Assembly: GCF_016756745.1 (NCBI RefSeq)
Contig: NZ_JAESIH010000041.1
Location: 40,292 to 104,291 of the forward strand
Source: Aminivibrio sp.
GTDB taxonomy: Bacteria > Synergistota > Synergistia > Synergistales > Aminobacteriaceae
Reading direction: 5' to 3'
Length of the DNA stretch: 64,000 nucleotides
Part shown: piece by piece, positions 21,491-28,977 of the stretch
How the letters are laid out: each line of letters opens with the position of its first letter
How positions within the stretch are numbered: the stretch's first letter is position 1
Position numbers and translations under genes: made by a program
Notes under the pieces: generated by a model
What the model was told of the DNA's origin: nothing
Seen by the model: only the letters and a program-made list of their open reading frames with translations
Databases searched by the model: none

Positions 21491-22360
21491 ATGAGAATTT
21501 CTAACATCAACTTCATGCAGCACCGCAAAACCGCTCTTCTTCTCAGCCTTGTCTGTGTTGTGGCAAGCCTTGGGCTCATATTCTTCAAGGGGCTGAACCT
21601 CGGCATCGACTTCACGGGAGGCAACGTGGTGCAGGCCGAGTTCGCCCAGCCGACGGCCATCGAGGACATCCGGCAGGTCCTGAACTCTGTGGGGCAGGGC
21701 GGTTCCGTCATCCAATCCTACAGTGAGCGGGGCGTCATCATCCGGATAAGCGCCAACGAGGAAGAAGCCCGCAAGCAGGCCGTGAACGCCCTTCGTACCA
21801 AATTTCCCGGCATTCAGATCATACGGCTGGAAAAAGTCGGTCCCGTGGTGGGCGCCGAGCTGAGGCAGGAGGCCTTTATAGCCCTGATCCTCGCCCTGGC
21901 GGGCATTTTGGCCTACATCACCGTCCGCTTCCAGTTCCGCTTCGCCGTGGTGAGTGTGGCGGCCCTTCTTCACGACGCCGTCATCACCCTGGGAATTTTC
22001 AGCATTACCGGCATGGAGATTTCCTCGTCCTTCATCGCGGCCATTCTTACCATCGTGGGATATTCGCTCAACGACACCATCGTCGTCCTGGACCGCATCC
22101 GGGAGAACTGGAAAAACCTCAGGCGCGAGGGGATCGTCGATCTGCTCAACAACTCAATCAACCAGACAATCTCCAGGACCATCAACACGTCGGTCACTAC
22201 CCTTCTTCCCGTAGTCGCTCTCTACGTCTGGGGCGGCGAGGTCCTCAGAAGTTTTTCCTTCGCTCTGCTGGTGGGCATTCTGGTGGGAACCTACAGCTCC
22301 ATCTACGTAGCATCAGGCCTTTTGGCGGAATGGTGGATGAAGTCTCCCCAGAAGGGCTGA
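21491..22360 (+). CDS. secF: protein translocase subunit SecF
   Basis: Partner of SecD. The 289-aa protein has LNLGIDFTGGNVVQAEFAQ after the first membrane helix, then a five-helix RND-like domain with VGYSLNDTIVVLDRIRENW and the conserved SRTINTSVTTLLPVVALY. AGGAAGG precedes the ATG. A strong terminator follows the gene. Confidence 0.98.
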   Translation: MRISNINFMQHRKTALLLSLVCVVASLGLIFFKGLNLGIDFTGGNVVQAEFAQPTAIEDIRQVLNSVGQGGSVIQSYSERGVIIRISANEEEARKQAVNALRTKFPGIQIIRLEKVGPVVGAELRQEAFIALILALAGILAYITVRFQFRFAVVSVAALLHDAVITLGIFSITGMEISSSFIAAILTIVGYSLNDTIVVLDRIRENWKNLRREGIVDLLNNSINQTISRTINTSVTTLLPVVALYVWGGEVLRSFSFALLVGILVGTYSSIYVASGLLAEWWMKSPQKG

Positions 22361-22376
22361 TTTTTCTCAGTACTCC

Positions 22377-22405
22377 AGGGCCCCCTTCAGGGGGCTCCTT
22401 TTTTT
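22377..22405 (+). terminator. secDF terminator
   Basis: Stem built on GCCCCC / GGGGGC with a TTCA loop, extended by AGG/CCT across one bulge, followed by seven T. Confidence 0.85.
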
Positions 22406-22444
22406 ATTCTCTTCCCGGCGCCTCTCTGCAGACTCCCCGGCAGG

Positions 22445-22480
22445 GCACCGGTGACGCTCCTTCCTGTCTTCGGATTTAGG
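22445..22480 (+). repeat. truncated 3' end of the structured repeat, next to copy B
   Basis: GCACCGGTGACGCTCC and the terminal GGATTTAGG match the 3' end of the structured repeat family, with a diverged segment between. It ends 7 nt before the left end of copy B, so an older copy once stood head-to-tail with it. Confidence 0.65.
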
Positions 22481-22487
22481 GGAATAA

Positions 22488-22653
22488 CCTAAATCCGCAG
22501 GTTTTTCAGGCAGAGGGAGTGTCGCCGGGCACAGCGCCCGGGGGAGAGAAACCGACACGGATGTCGGTTTCAGGTGCAGTTGTCAAGGACGACAATCTGC
22601 ACCGGCGGCCCAAGCGAGCACTGGTGACACTCCCCGCTGCCTGCGGATTTAGG
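22488..22653 (+). repeat. structured MITE-like repeat, copy B (short form)
   Basis: 166-bp element with perfect 12-bp terminal inverted repeats CCTAAATCCGCA / TGCGGATTTAGG. Hairpins: GAAACCGACA / TGTCGGTTTC (22548-22557 and 22562-22571) and GTGCAGTTGTC / GACAATCTGCAC (22574-22584 and 22591-22602, one bulge). It is flanked by the 5-bp direct repeat AATAA (22483-22487 and 22654-22658). It sits between the secF terminator and the trehalose operon promoter. The open frames that cross it are by-products of its GC-rich palindromes. Confidence 0.87.
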
Positions 22654-22667
22654 AATAACGACTTTAA

Positions 22668-22697
22668 TTGTAGAACAAGGAAATTATGTGTTATACT
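22668..22697 (+). promoter_or_regulatory. promoter of the trehalose operon
   Basis: -35 TTGTAG (22668-22673), 18-bp spacer, -10 TATACT (22692-22697) with extended TGT. It begins 15 nt after the end of repeat copy B. A 72-nt AT-rich leader follows, ending in AAAGGAGG before the first gene. Confidence 0.75.
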
Positions 22698-22768
22698 CAT
22701 ATAATACCGATAAAGCCGAAAGATGAAACGGAGATAAATTCATCGACTGCATAAAGGAGGTTACAGCC

Positions 22769-23446
22769 ATGAACACTACTGGAGCCGACGGTCCTTTCAG
22801 ATTTATGGAATGCTCTATTCTGCCCGTGAGTACGGGCCTTCGAGCACAGACTCTCAGGGAACTCCGGTCCGCCATCCCCGAAATACCCGAAAGTTCCCTC
22901 TACTATCATTTCTGGGGCAGAATGCTCCGCCCTCATATCGCCGAGTCTGAGTTCAACAACGATTTTGCTTCCTGGGCCGATGGAGGCCTGGGGGACATCG
23001 AGCTGGCGGAAGTCCTCAGCGCGATCAATCCCGTGAAGTGCAAGGACTTCGCGGAACTTCGGTCGATCCTTGAGGATATCCTCGAGTCTCGCATCGACCA
23101 GGGGGATTTTTTGAGCTGGAAGAAGGCGGATAGGGAATTCTATTTTATTGCCTGCAGAAAGTTCATGTTCGCTACGGGGAAGGTCGCTTCCTCCCTGGAG
23201 GATTTTCCCGCAGCGGTCAAAACAGCCACCCGGCAGAGTTTCTTTCACCACTTTCTCGACGGCCGGCGACGTTCTCCCGAGGGAAAGGACGACTTCACCC
23301 TCTGGCTCGAGCAGTTCGGCGAGACGACCGCCGAGGTGAGGAGGCTCCTCGGCAGGGTGGATTCCTATCTTTTTTCCCTCGGAGAACTGAAGGGACAGAT
23401 TGTCTCCATTCTCGAGAAGGGGCTCCGGAAGGGAGGAAAGAAATGA
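22769..23446 (+). CDS. trehalose-operon protein of unknown function (DUF5752-like)
   Basis: First gene of the trehalose operon, 225 aa, no signal peptide or membrane segment, mostly helical. The sequence (CSILPVSTGLRAQTLRELRS; SSLYYHFWGRMLRP; SEFNNDFASWADGGLGD) resembles a family I associate with trehalose-synthase neighbourhoods (DUF5752), but this is from memory. The function is unknown. AAAGGAGG precedes the ATG and the stop overlaps the treT start (ATGA), so the two proteins are made together. A regulatory or scaffolding role for TreT is possible but not shown by the sequence. Confidence 0.72.
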   Translation: MNTTGADGPFRFMECSILPVSTGLRAQTLRELRSAIPEIPESSLYYHFWGRMLRPHIAESEFNNDFASWADGGLGDIELAEVLSAINPVKCKDFAELRSILEDILESRIDQGDFLSWKKADREFYFIACRKFMFATGKVASSLEDFPAAVKTATRQSFFHHFLDGRRRSPEGKDDFTLWLEQFGETTAEVRRLLGRVDSYLFSLGELKGQIVSILEKGLRKGGKK

Positions 23447-24684
23447 TGTCCGACATGCTGAAGCAGTACGGCGAAATTATCGGTTTTCATGCCACGGACA
23501 GCCTGCTGGTCATAGCGGAAAAACTCAGGGGAAAGAAGATCGTCCATGTGAACTCCACCAAGGAGGGAGGCGGAGTGGCGGAAATCCTCTCTTCCATGGT
23601 TCCCCTCTCCCGGGAGCTCGGGCTGGACGTTTCCTGGGAGGTTATCGAGGGGGACGAACCCTTCTTCTCCTGCACGAAAACGCTGCACAATTCTCTCCAG
23701 GGAATGGCCGGAGGCCTTTCCGACGGACAGATCGCCTCCTACACGGAAACGAATCGAAGGAACGCCGAAAGGCTCAAGGACTGCCTCGAAGAGGCGGACT
23801 ACGTTTTCATCCACGATCCCCAGCCGGCGGCCCTGCTCGGAATGATTCCCGGACGGAAAGGGAAATGGATCTGGCGGTGCCATATCGACGTCAGCGCCCC
23901 GAACAGGTCTGTGTGGCGGTTCGTGAAAAGGCAGGTCGAAGGGTACGACGCGTCCATCTTTTCTCTGTCCGATTTCGCCCAGCCTCTGCCGCACCCCCAG
24001 TTCCTCATTACGCCGAGCATCGATCCCCTGAGCGAGAAGAACATCCCACTCTCCAAGACGGAGATTGAAAAGACCTATCGGGAACTGGGGGTGCCCCGGG
24101 ACAAGCCGATCATCCTCCAGGTTTCCCGTTTCGACCGGTTCAAGGATCCCCTGGGGGTCATAGAAAGCTACCGGATAGCGAAGGAATACGTTGATATCAG
24201 GCTTGTTCTCGCTGGAGGCGGAGCGACGGACGATCCCGAATCGGGCCAAGTGCTCTCCGCCGTCCAGGAGGCTGCGGCCGGCGATCCCGACATTGCGGTC
24301 CTGGTGCTTCCGCCGGACGCCCATCGGGCCATCAACGCCCTCCAGTCCGGTGCCGACGTGATCGTTCAAAAGTCAACCAGGGAGGGTTTCGGTCTTACGG
24401 TGAGCGAAGGCATGTGGAAGAGAAAACCGGTCATCGGAGGCGACGTCGGGGGCATCCGGCTGCAGGTCATCAACCGGTTCAACGGCTTCCGTGTACGCTC
24501 CCCCGAGGGCGCCGCCATCAGAATAAGGTACCTCCTGACCCACCGGTGGAAGAGGGAGAGAATGGGCGTGAACGCCAGACAGTACGTCCTTGAGAATTTC
24601 CTGATTACGGGCCAGCTGCGGAACTACCTGTCCCTTCTCGTGACCCTGGACGGAGGGGAAGGGGAGTGGGAGCGTTGGATATAG
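23443..24684 (+). CDS. treT: trehalose synthase TreT-type glycosyltransferase (GT4)
   Basis: Probable trehalose glycosyltransferring synthase, which joins NDP-glucose and glucose. The 413-aa GT4 protein begins with the substrate loop IVHVNSTKEGGGVAEILSSMVPL and has FIHDPQPAALL, WRCHIDVSAPN, SRFDRFKDPLGVIESY and the donor-site EX7E region STREGFGLTVSEGMWKRKPV. These are typical of TreT and trehalose phosphorylase/synthase relatives in archaea and Thermotogae. A second ATG follows directly at 23446. The gene overlaps otsB by 19 bp. Confidence 0.85.
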   Translation: MMSDMLKQYGEIIGFHATDSLLVIAEKLRGKKIVHVNSTKEGGGVAEILSSMVPLSRELGLDVSWEVIEGDEPFFSCTKTLHNSLQGMAGGLSDGQIASYTETNRRNAERLKDCLEEADYVFIHDPQPAALLGMIPGRKGKWIWRCHIDVSAPNRSVWRFVKRQVEGYDASIFSLSDFAQPLPHPQFLITPSIDPLSEKNIPLSKTEIEKTYRELGVPRDKPIILQVSRFDRFKDPLGVIESYRIAKEYVDIRLVLAGGGATDDPESGQVLSAVQEAAAGDPDIAVLVLPPDAHRAINALQSGADVIVQKSTREGFGLTVSEGMWKRKPVIGGDVGGIRLQVINRFNGFRVRSPEGAAIRIRYLLTHRWKRERMGVNARQYVLENFLITGQLRNYLSLLVTLDGGEGEWERWI

Positions 24685-25472
24685 GACATCCCCGAATGGG
24701 TCTTTCGGATCTGGAAGGTTTCTTCGAATCCTTCCGGGGAGTCGGAGTCAGCCCTCTGCTCGTAAGCGACTATGACGGCACGCTCGTCCCTTTTCGCAGG
24801 GAAAGGGACGAGGCCGTCCCCTCCCGGGAAACCAGAGACTTGGTCAGGCGAATCGGAGAAGCTGGGGGGGAGTTCATTCTCCTCACGGGGAGAGAGGCGT
24901 CCGAGGCGGCTTCCCTGCTTGGAGTGCCTGCGGAAATATGGGGGTGCCACGGATGGCAGCGCCGTTCCCCCGGAGGAGAGACGATCACCATGCCCCTGTC
25001 GGGCGCGGAGGAAGATGCTCTACGGTTGCTTCCGGATCTGTTCCGCTCCTTTCCTTCCGATGCCGTGGAAAGGAAGCCCGTATCGATCGCTCTTCACTGG
25101 AGAGAGCGGCCCGATGTGCTGGAACAGTACGGAAAGCTGGAGAAGTCCATTATTGAGAGAGCTTCGTCAGCAGGCCTTGAAAAACTCCCCTTTGATCAGG
25201 GGGTTGAGTTCCGCCTTCCGTCATGTACCAAGGGGGAGGCCATGAAACGGATACTGGCTGCCCGAAGTTTCAGGGACCCCGTCTGCTATCTCGGAGATGA
25301 CGTGACGGACGAAGATGCCTTCCGGGCGCTCGACGGAAGGGGCGTGGGGGTTCTCGTATCGGCTCTTCCGGCGGCGAGCGCCGCCGTTGTCAGAATACGC
25401 CCGGAGGAAGTCCCGGAATTCCTCCGGAAATGGATTGCCGCTCTTGAAGCCGAAAGAAGGGAATCGCCGTGA
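24666..25472 (+). CDS. otsB: trehalose-6-phosphate phosphatase
   Basis: HAD-superfamily phosphatase that removes phosphate from trehalose-6-phosphate, the product of OtsA encoded just downstream. Motif I is SDYDGTLVPF with the nucleophile Asp, motif II LLTGRE, and motif IV YLGDDVTDEDAF; the 268-aa length is usual. The start is a GTG inside the treT 3' end, with GGAGGGG upstream. An ATG 30 nt further on (24696) is possible but has no good ribosome-binding site. The stop overlaps the otsA GTG. Confidence 0.93.
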   Translation: MGALDIGHPRMGLSDLEGFFESFRGVGVSPLLVSDYDGTLVPFRRERDEAVPSRETRDLVRRIGEAGGEFILLTGREASEAASLLGVPAEIWGCHGWQRRSPGGETITMPLSGAEEDALRLLPDLFRSFPSDAVERKPVSIALHWRERPDVLEQYGKLEKSIIERASSAGLEKLPFDQGVEFRLPSCTKGEAMKRILAARSFRDPVCYLGDDVTDEDAFRALDGRGVGVLVSALPAASAAVVRIRPEEVPEFLRKWIAALEAERRESP

Positions 25473-26977
25473 AGCGAAAAGCAAGACTGCTGGTGGTGTC
25501 CAACCGGCTTCCGGTGACCCTCTCCTGTGAGGAGGGGAAGTGGAAAGGATACCCGGCCTCAGGGGGGCTGGTCAGCGCCATGACCCCCGTGCTGAAGAAC
25601 AGGGGCGGTTTCTGGGTCGGGTGGCCCGGAACCGGTTCGGGTGCTCGTCTTGCCGATATTCGGGATATCCTCGGCCCGGTGTCGGAGGAAAGCGGGTACC
25701 GCTTTCTTCCCGTTATGCTCACCAGGGAAGATGTCAATGACTTCTACTACGGATATTCCAACTCAGTGCTGTGGCCGCTTTTTCACGACCTCCAGAGCCG
25801 CTGCGATTTTTCTCCCCGCTACTGGGACGGCTATATCCGTTCAAACGCCAAGTTCGCCAGGGTCGTCCTGAGACACGCCTCGGAGGACGACTTTATATGG
25901 GTGAACGATTACCAGCTCATCCCCCTGGGAGCCATGCTCCGGGAGAAGAATCCCGGGCTCAGGACATCCTTTTTTCTTCACATTCCTTTCCCGAGCGTGG
26001 ATGTGTTCATGAAAATGCCCAGGCGCAGCGAAATCCTCGACCAGATGACCCGGTACTCCTTCATGTGCTTCCAGACTGGAAGAGACAGAAAGAATTTCCT
26101 TGACTGCCTGAGGGTCTTCCGCCCGGAATACCAGGTGTCCGGCCGGGGGCACATCGTGAAGGTCCGCCTCGGGGACCGCTCCTTTTCCGTGGGGAGCCTT
26201 CCCATCAGCATAGATTACCAGGCCTACTCCTCCTTGGGAGGATCAAGAAGCGTGGTAGCCCGGTCAAAGGAAATACGGCAGGAGATCTTCGGAGAAAAAT
26301 TCATCCTCGGCGTGGACAGGCTGGACTATTCAAAGGGAATCCCGGAAAAGCTCAGGGGCTTCAGGAGATGTCTTGAGCTATATCCCGAACTCCGTGAGCG
26401 GGTTACCTTGTACCAGATCGTGGTCCCGAGCAGGGAGGCGGTGGAACAGTACCAGACCCTCAAGGAGGAAATCGAGCTGCTCATCAGCCGAATCAACGGT
26501 GAGTTTGCCACAACCCGGTGGGTTCCGGTGAACTGGCATTACGGCTCCGTGTCCAGGGAGGAGCTCGCCGCCATGTACCGGGCGGCGGATATGGCCCTCG
26601 TGACGTCCCTCAAGGACGGGATGAACCTTGTCTGCAAGGAGTACTGCGCCTGCAAGGGAAGGGAGCCGGGAGTCCTCATTCTCAGCGAGTTCACCGGCGC
26701 CGCCCTCCAGCTCTCACGGGGAGCCGTCCTGGTGAACCCCTATGACGTGGACGCCGTTGCCGGAGCCATCAGGGGGGCGTTCTTCATGGAAGACAGGGAG
26801 AAAAAGGAGAGAATGCGGTATCTCCGAAAGTCCATTGCCCGGCAGGACGTCTTCTGGTGGGTTGATAATTTCCTTCGGGCAGCCGCCGGGAAAAAACTGG
26901 AAGATTTTCCCGAACAGACCATTCCCTCCCTCTGGCCCGGCGTGGCGGAGGGGGAGCAAAACGACCCCGGATTGTAG
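25469..26977 (+). CDS. otsA: trehalose-6-phosphate synthase (GT20)
   Basis: Makes trehalose-6-phosphate from UDP/NDP-glucose and glucose-6-phosphate. The 502-aa GT20 protein shows LVVSNRLPVTLS at the N terminus, FWVGWPGTG, WVNDYQLIPLGAMLRE, FFLHIPFPSVDVF, LGVDRLDYSKGIPEKLRGF and DGMNLVCKEYCACKG. The GTG start overlaps the otsB stop (GTGA). Together with otsB it forms a second trehalose route next to treT. No clear T-rich terminator directly follows. Confidence 0.96.
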   Translation: MKRKARLLVVSNRLPVTLSCEEGKWKGYPASGGLVSAMTPVLKNRGGFWVGWPGTGSGARLADIRDILGPVSEESGYRFLPVMLTREDVNDFYYGYSNSVLWPLFHDLQSRCDFSPRYWDGYIRSNAKFARVVLRHASEDDFIWVNDYQLIPLGAMLREKNPGLRTSFFLHIPFPSVDVFMKMPRRSEILDQMTRYSFMCFQTGRDRKNFLDCLRVFRPEYQVSGRGHIVKVRLGDRSFSVGSLPISIDYQAYSSLGGSRSVVARSKEIRQEIFGEKFILGVDRLDYSKGIPEKLRGFRRCLELYPELRERVTLYQIVVPSREAVEQYQTLKEEIELLISRINGEFATTRWVPVNWHYGSVSREELAAMYRAADMALVTSLKDGMNLVCKEYCACKGREPGVLILSEFTGAALQLSRGAVLVNPYDVDAVAGAIRGAFFMEDREKKERMRYLRKSIARQDVFWWVDNFLRAAAGKKLEDFPEQTIPSLWPGVAEGEQNDPGL

Positions 26978-26983
26978 ACGCTC

Positions 26984-27042
26984 CCAAAGCCTCAATTGTT
27001 CCTGGCAGAGAGAGCGTCGCCGGTGTTTGCGGTTTGGAGAAT
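26984..27042 (+). repeat. probable degenerate remnant of the structured repeat (copy D)
   Basis: GGCAGAGAGAGCGTCGCCGG (27005-27024) matches the left arm of the repeat family at 18 of 20 positions. The following TTTGCGGTTTGGAGAA resembles the right end (CCTGCGGATTTAGGAA). The middle has been deleted and the termini have decayed. It lies just after otsA, an intergenic location like that of the intact copies. Confidence 0.5.
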
Positions 27043-27101
27043 TCTGCGGGAGTTTACTTCTCAGGGGGCACAGACTACAATATAAATACGCTGATTTGCA
27101 G

Positions 27102-27130
27102 TTGCGCGGAGCCCGGGCGTACCTTATACT
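27102..27130 (+). promoter_or_regulatory. possible promoter for the recJ-rel-mre-min transcript
   Basis: -35 TTGCGC (27102-27107), 17-bp spacer, -10 TATACT (27125-27130). The -10 sits in the loop of the hairpin at 27106-27140, so this stretch may have two roles or one of the two calls is wrong. Confidence 0.45.
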
Positions 27131-27154
27131 GCGGCTCCGCATGTGTCTTTTTTT
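27106..27154 (+). terminator. possible otsA terminator
   Basis: GCGGAGCC / GGCTCCGC (27106-27113 and 27133-27140), an 8-bp stem with a 19-nt loop, then TTTTTTT at 27148-27154. The 7-nt gap between stem and T-run makes it imperfect. Confidence 0.4.
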
Positions 27155-27196
27155 GATGTTTTCCGGCAGGAAAGACCGATTCCGGGGAGGAATTTC

Positions 27197-27322
27197 ATGA
27201 GGAACCCAAGTCCGGCCGCCGTTTTTATGGCGGCTTGCGCGACTGTGATTTCATTTCATCACGGGAAAGAACAACCTGTTCCCGCAGCGTGGTTCCGTAC
27301 TGCGGGGGAATTGTTCCTGTGA
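27197..27322 (+). CDS. 41-residue ORF overlapping the recJ start
   Basis: Short frame starting MRNPSPAAVFMAACATVISF and ending in GELFL. GGGGAGG lies 6 nt before its ATG, a better ribosome-binding site than recJ itself has. Its TGA overlaps the recJ GTG (GTGA), the same coupling used by many gene pairs in this window. The N-terminal half is mildly hydrophobic. I do not recognise it. It may be a real small protein or a leader that delivers ribosomes to recJ. Coding evidence is limited to these signals. Confidence 0.45.
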   Translation: MRNPSPAAVFMAACATVISFHHGKEQPVPAAWFRTAGELFL

Positions 27323-28971
27323 CGTCTCTTTGCAGGACGGACCGACTCCGAATCGTCCGGCCCACCTCTTCGGCGAGGGCCATCGCCGAAAGGGAGGGGT
27401 GTTCCCTGCTGGCTGCAGCGGTGCTGGAATGCCGGGGCAGCCTGGAGGGGAATTTTTCGTTCCACCGGCCGTCTCTTACCGGTCTTCTCGAAGGGCTGGA
27501 CCTGGGCCGGGGGGCCGCCGAGGCAGCCGGGCGCTGGAAGAAACTCCCCGACCTGGGAAAAGTGCTCGTCTACGGTGATTACGACGTGGACGGCGTGGCC
27601 TCCACCACCCTCGCCATGGAAATCTGCCGAACAAAGGCGAAACAGGTACGCTTCTTTATCCCCCACCGCCACGAACAGGGGTACGGCCTCCACGAGTCGG
27701 TCATGGACAAGCTTCTCCCCATGGGATGGGATACCCTCGTCGTGGTGGACTGTGGCTCCAAGGACCGGGAGATTCTCGAAAAGGCAGCCGCCGCAGGGGT
27801 CAACGTCTTTGTCTTCGACCACCACCAGCCGGAGGAAGGAAAGGACTTCCACGGCTCAGTGGTGAATCCTCACGGCAGCGACGGGTGTTCCTTCGGCAAA
27901 GCCCTCTGCGCTACAACCGTCCTGTGGGCCTGGGCATGGAAATTCGACATTCTTCCCCGGAATCGGATGGAAGCAATGACGGATCTTGCGGCCCTGGCCA
28001 CCCTGGCGGACTGCATGCCCCTCAACGCCCTCAACAGAGAACTCGTAAGGGAGGGGATTTCTCTGATGAAATCCCGCCCGCGACCCGGACTTGCGAGACT
28101 GTTTTCCCGGCTGGGGCTTGCAGGGCAGGCTCTCTCCGAGGAGTCTCTCACCATGAAGGTCATCCCCTGCCTGAACGCGGCGGGAAGAATGGAGCTTGCC
28201 GATACGGCGGTGGGCGTGCTCCACGGCAGGTCGGGCGCCGACGAAAAGGTGGAAACCCTGCTTTCCCTGAACAAAAAGCGCCAGGTGCTTTCCGGGCGCA
28301 TTTCCGGGGAGGCGGAGGAATTGCTCAGCGGTCCCTTCAGCCACGTGGCCCTCGGTGAATCCTGGCCGGTAGGGGTGCTCAGCGGCGTCGCAAGCCGGCT
28401 GTGCAGCATGAAATCGTCGCCGGTGGTGCTGGCTGCCCCTGTACGGGGAGGCATCCGGGGAACCCTGAGGGTACCGGAGGGGGGCGACGCCATGAAGGTG
28501 CTCGACTCCGTTTCCTCCATGCTTGACGCATGGGGAGGCCACCAGTATGCCGCCGGCTTTTCCGTGACCAGGGAAAACTGGCCGGATGTCTCCAGGTGCC
28601 TTGAAGATGCCCTCTCTTCCATGGAACTGGAAGAGCCCCCGGTGACCGCCCTGGAGATGAGCCCTGACGAAATCGCCCTCGATTCCTGGAAGGAAGTAAG
28701 CACCCTCGGCCCCTTCGGCAACGGCAACCCGGCGCCCCTTTTCTTCATCGCCCGGACGGGGGGCGAGAAAATGCTCCCCCTGGGACGGGACGGCCGTCAT
28801 CTCCAGATAGAGACGGGTGGGGCGCGGCTCCTTGCTTTTGACGGGAAAAGCGCTATGGATGCCATGACGGCTTCCGGGGGATGGGTGTACCGTCCGCGGC
28901 TGGATTACTGGCAGGGCCGCGAAAGGCTGCAGTACGTGGTTGATTATGTCGTCGTGGACGACATCACCTAA
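27319..28971 (+). CDS. recJ: single-stranded-DNA-specific exonuclease RecJ
   Basis: 5'-3' ssDNA exonuclease for repair and recombination. The 550-aa protein has the DHH phosphoesterase motifs: LVYGDYDVDGVAST near residue 84, VVDCGS, and FDHHQPE near 165. It also has the DHHA1 region (GVLSGVASRLCS; WGGHQYAAGFSV) and a C-terminal OB-like region (TLGPFGNGNPAPLF). The GTG at 27319 is chosen because the RecJ-like sequence starts just after it; an upstream TTG at 27235 would add unrelated residues. rel follows after 6 nt. Confidence 0.92.
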   Translation: MTSLCRTDRLRIVRPTSSARAIAEREGCSLLAAAVLECRGSLEGNFSFHRPSLTGLLEGLDLGRGAAEAAGRWKKLPDLGKVLVYGDYDVDGVASTTLAMEICRTKAKQVRFFIPHRHEQGYGLHESVMDKLLPMGWDTLVVVDCGSKDREILEKAAAAGVNVFVFDHHQPEEGKDFHGSVVNPHGSDGCSFGKALCATTVLWAWAWKFDILPRNRMEAMTDLAALATLADCMPLNALNRELVREGISLMKSRPRPGLARLFSRLGLAGQALSEESLTMKVIPCLNAAGRMELADTAVGVLHGRSGADEKVETLLSLNKKRQVLSGRISGEAEELLSGPFSHVALGESWPVGVLSGVASRLCSMKSSPVVLAAPVRGGIRGTLRVPEGGDAMKVLDSVSSMLDAWGGHQYAAGFSVTRENWPDVSRCLEDALSSMELEEPPVTALEMSPDEIALDSWKEVSTLGPFGNGNPAPLFFIARTGGEKMLPLGRDGRHLQIETGGARLLAFDGKSAMDAMTASGGWVYRPRLDYWQGRERLQYVVDYVVVDDIT

Positions 28972-28977
28972 CGGAGC

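Noticed and set aside
22506..22704. Open frames of 61-64 codons crossing repeat copy B on both strands
   Set aside because: They lie within the palindromic repeat, and their sequence is explained by the element.
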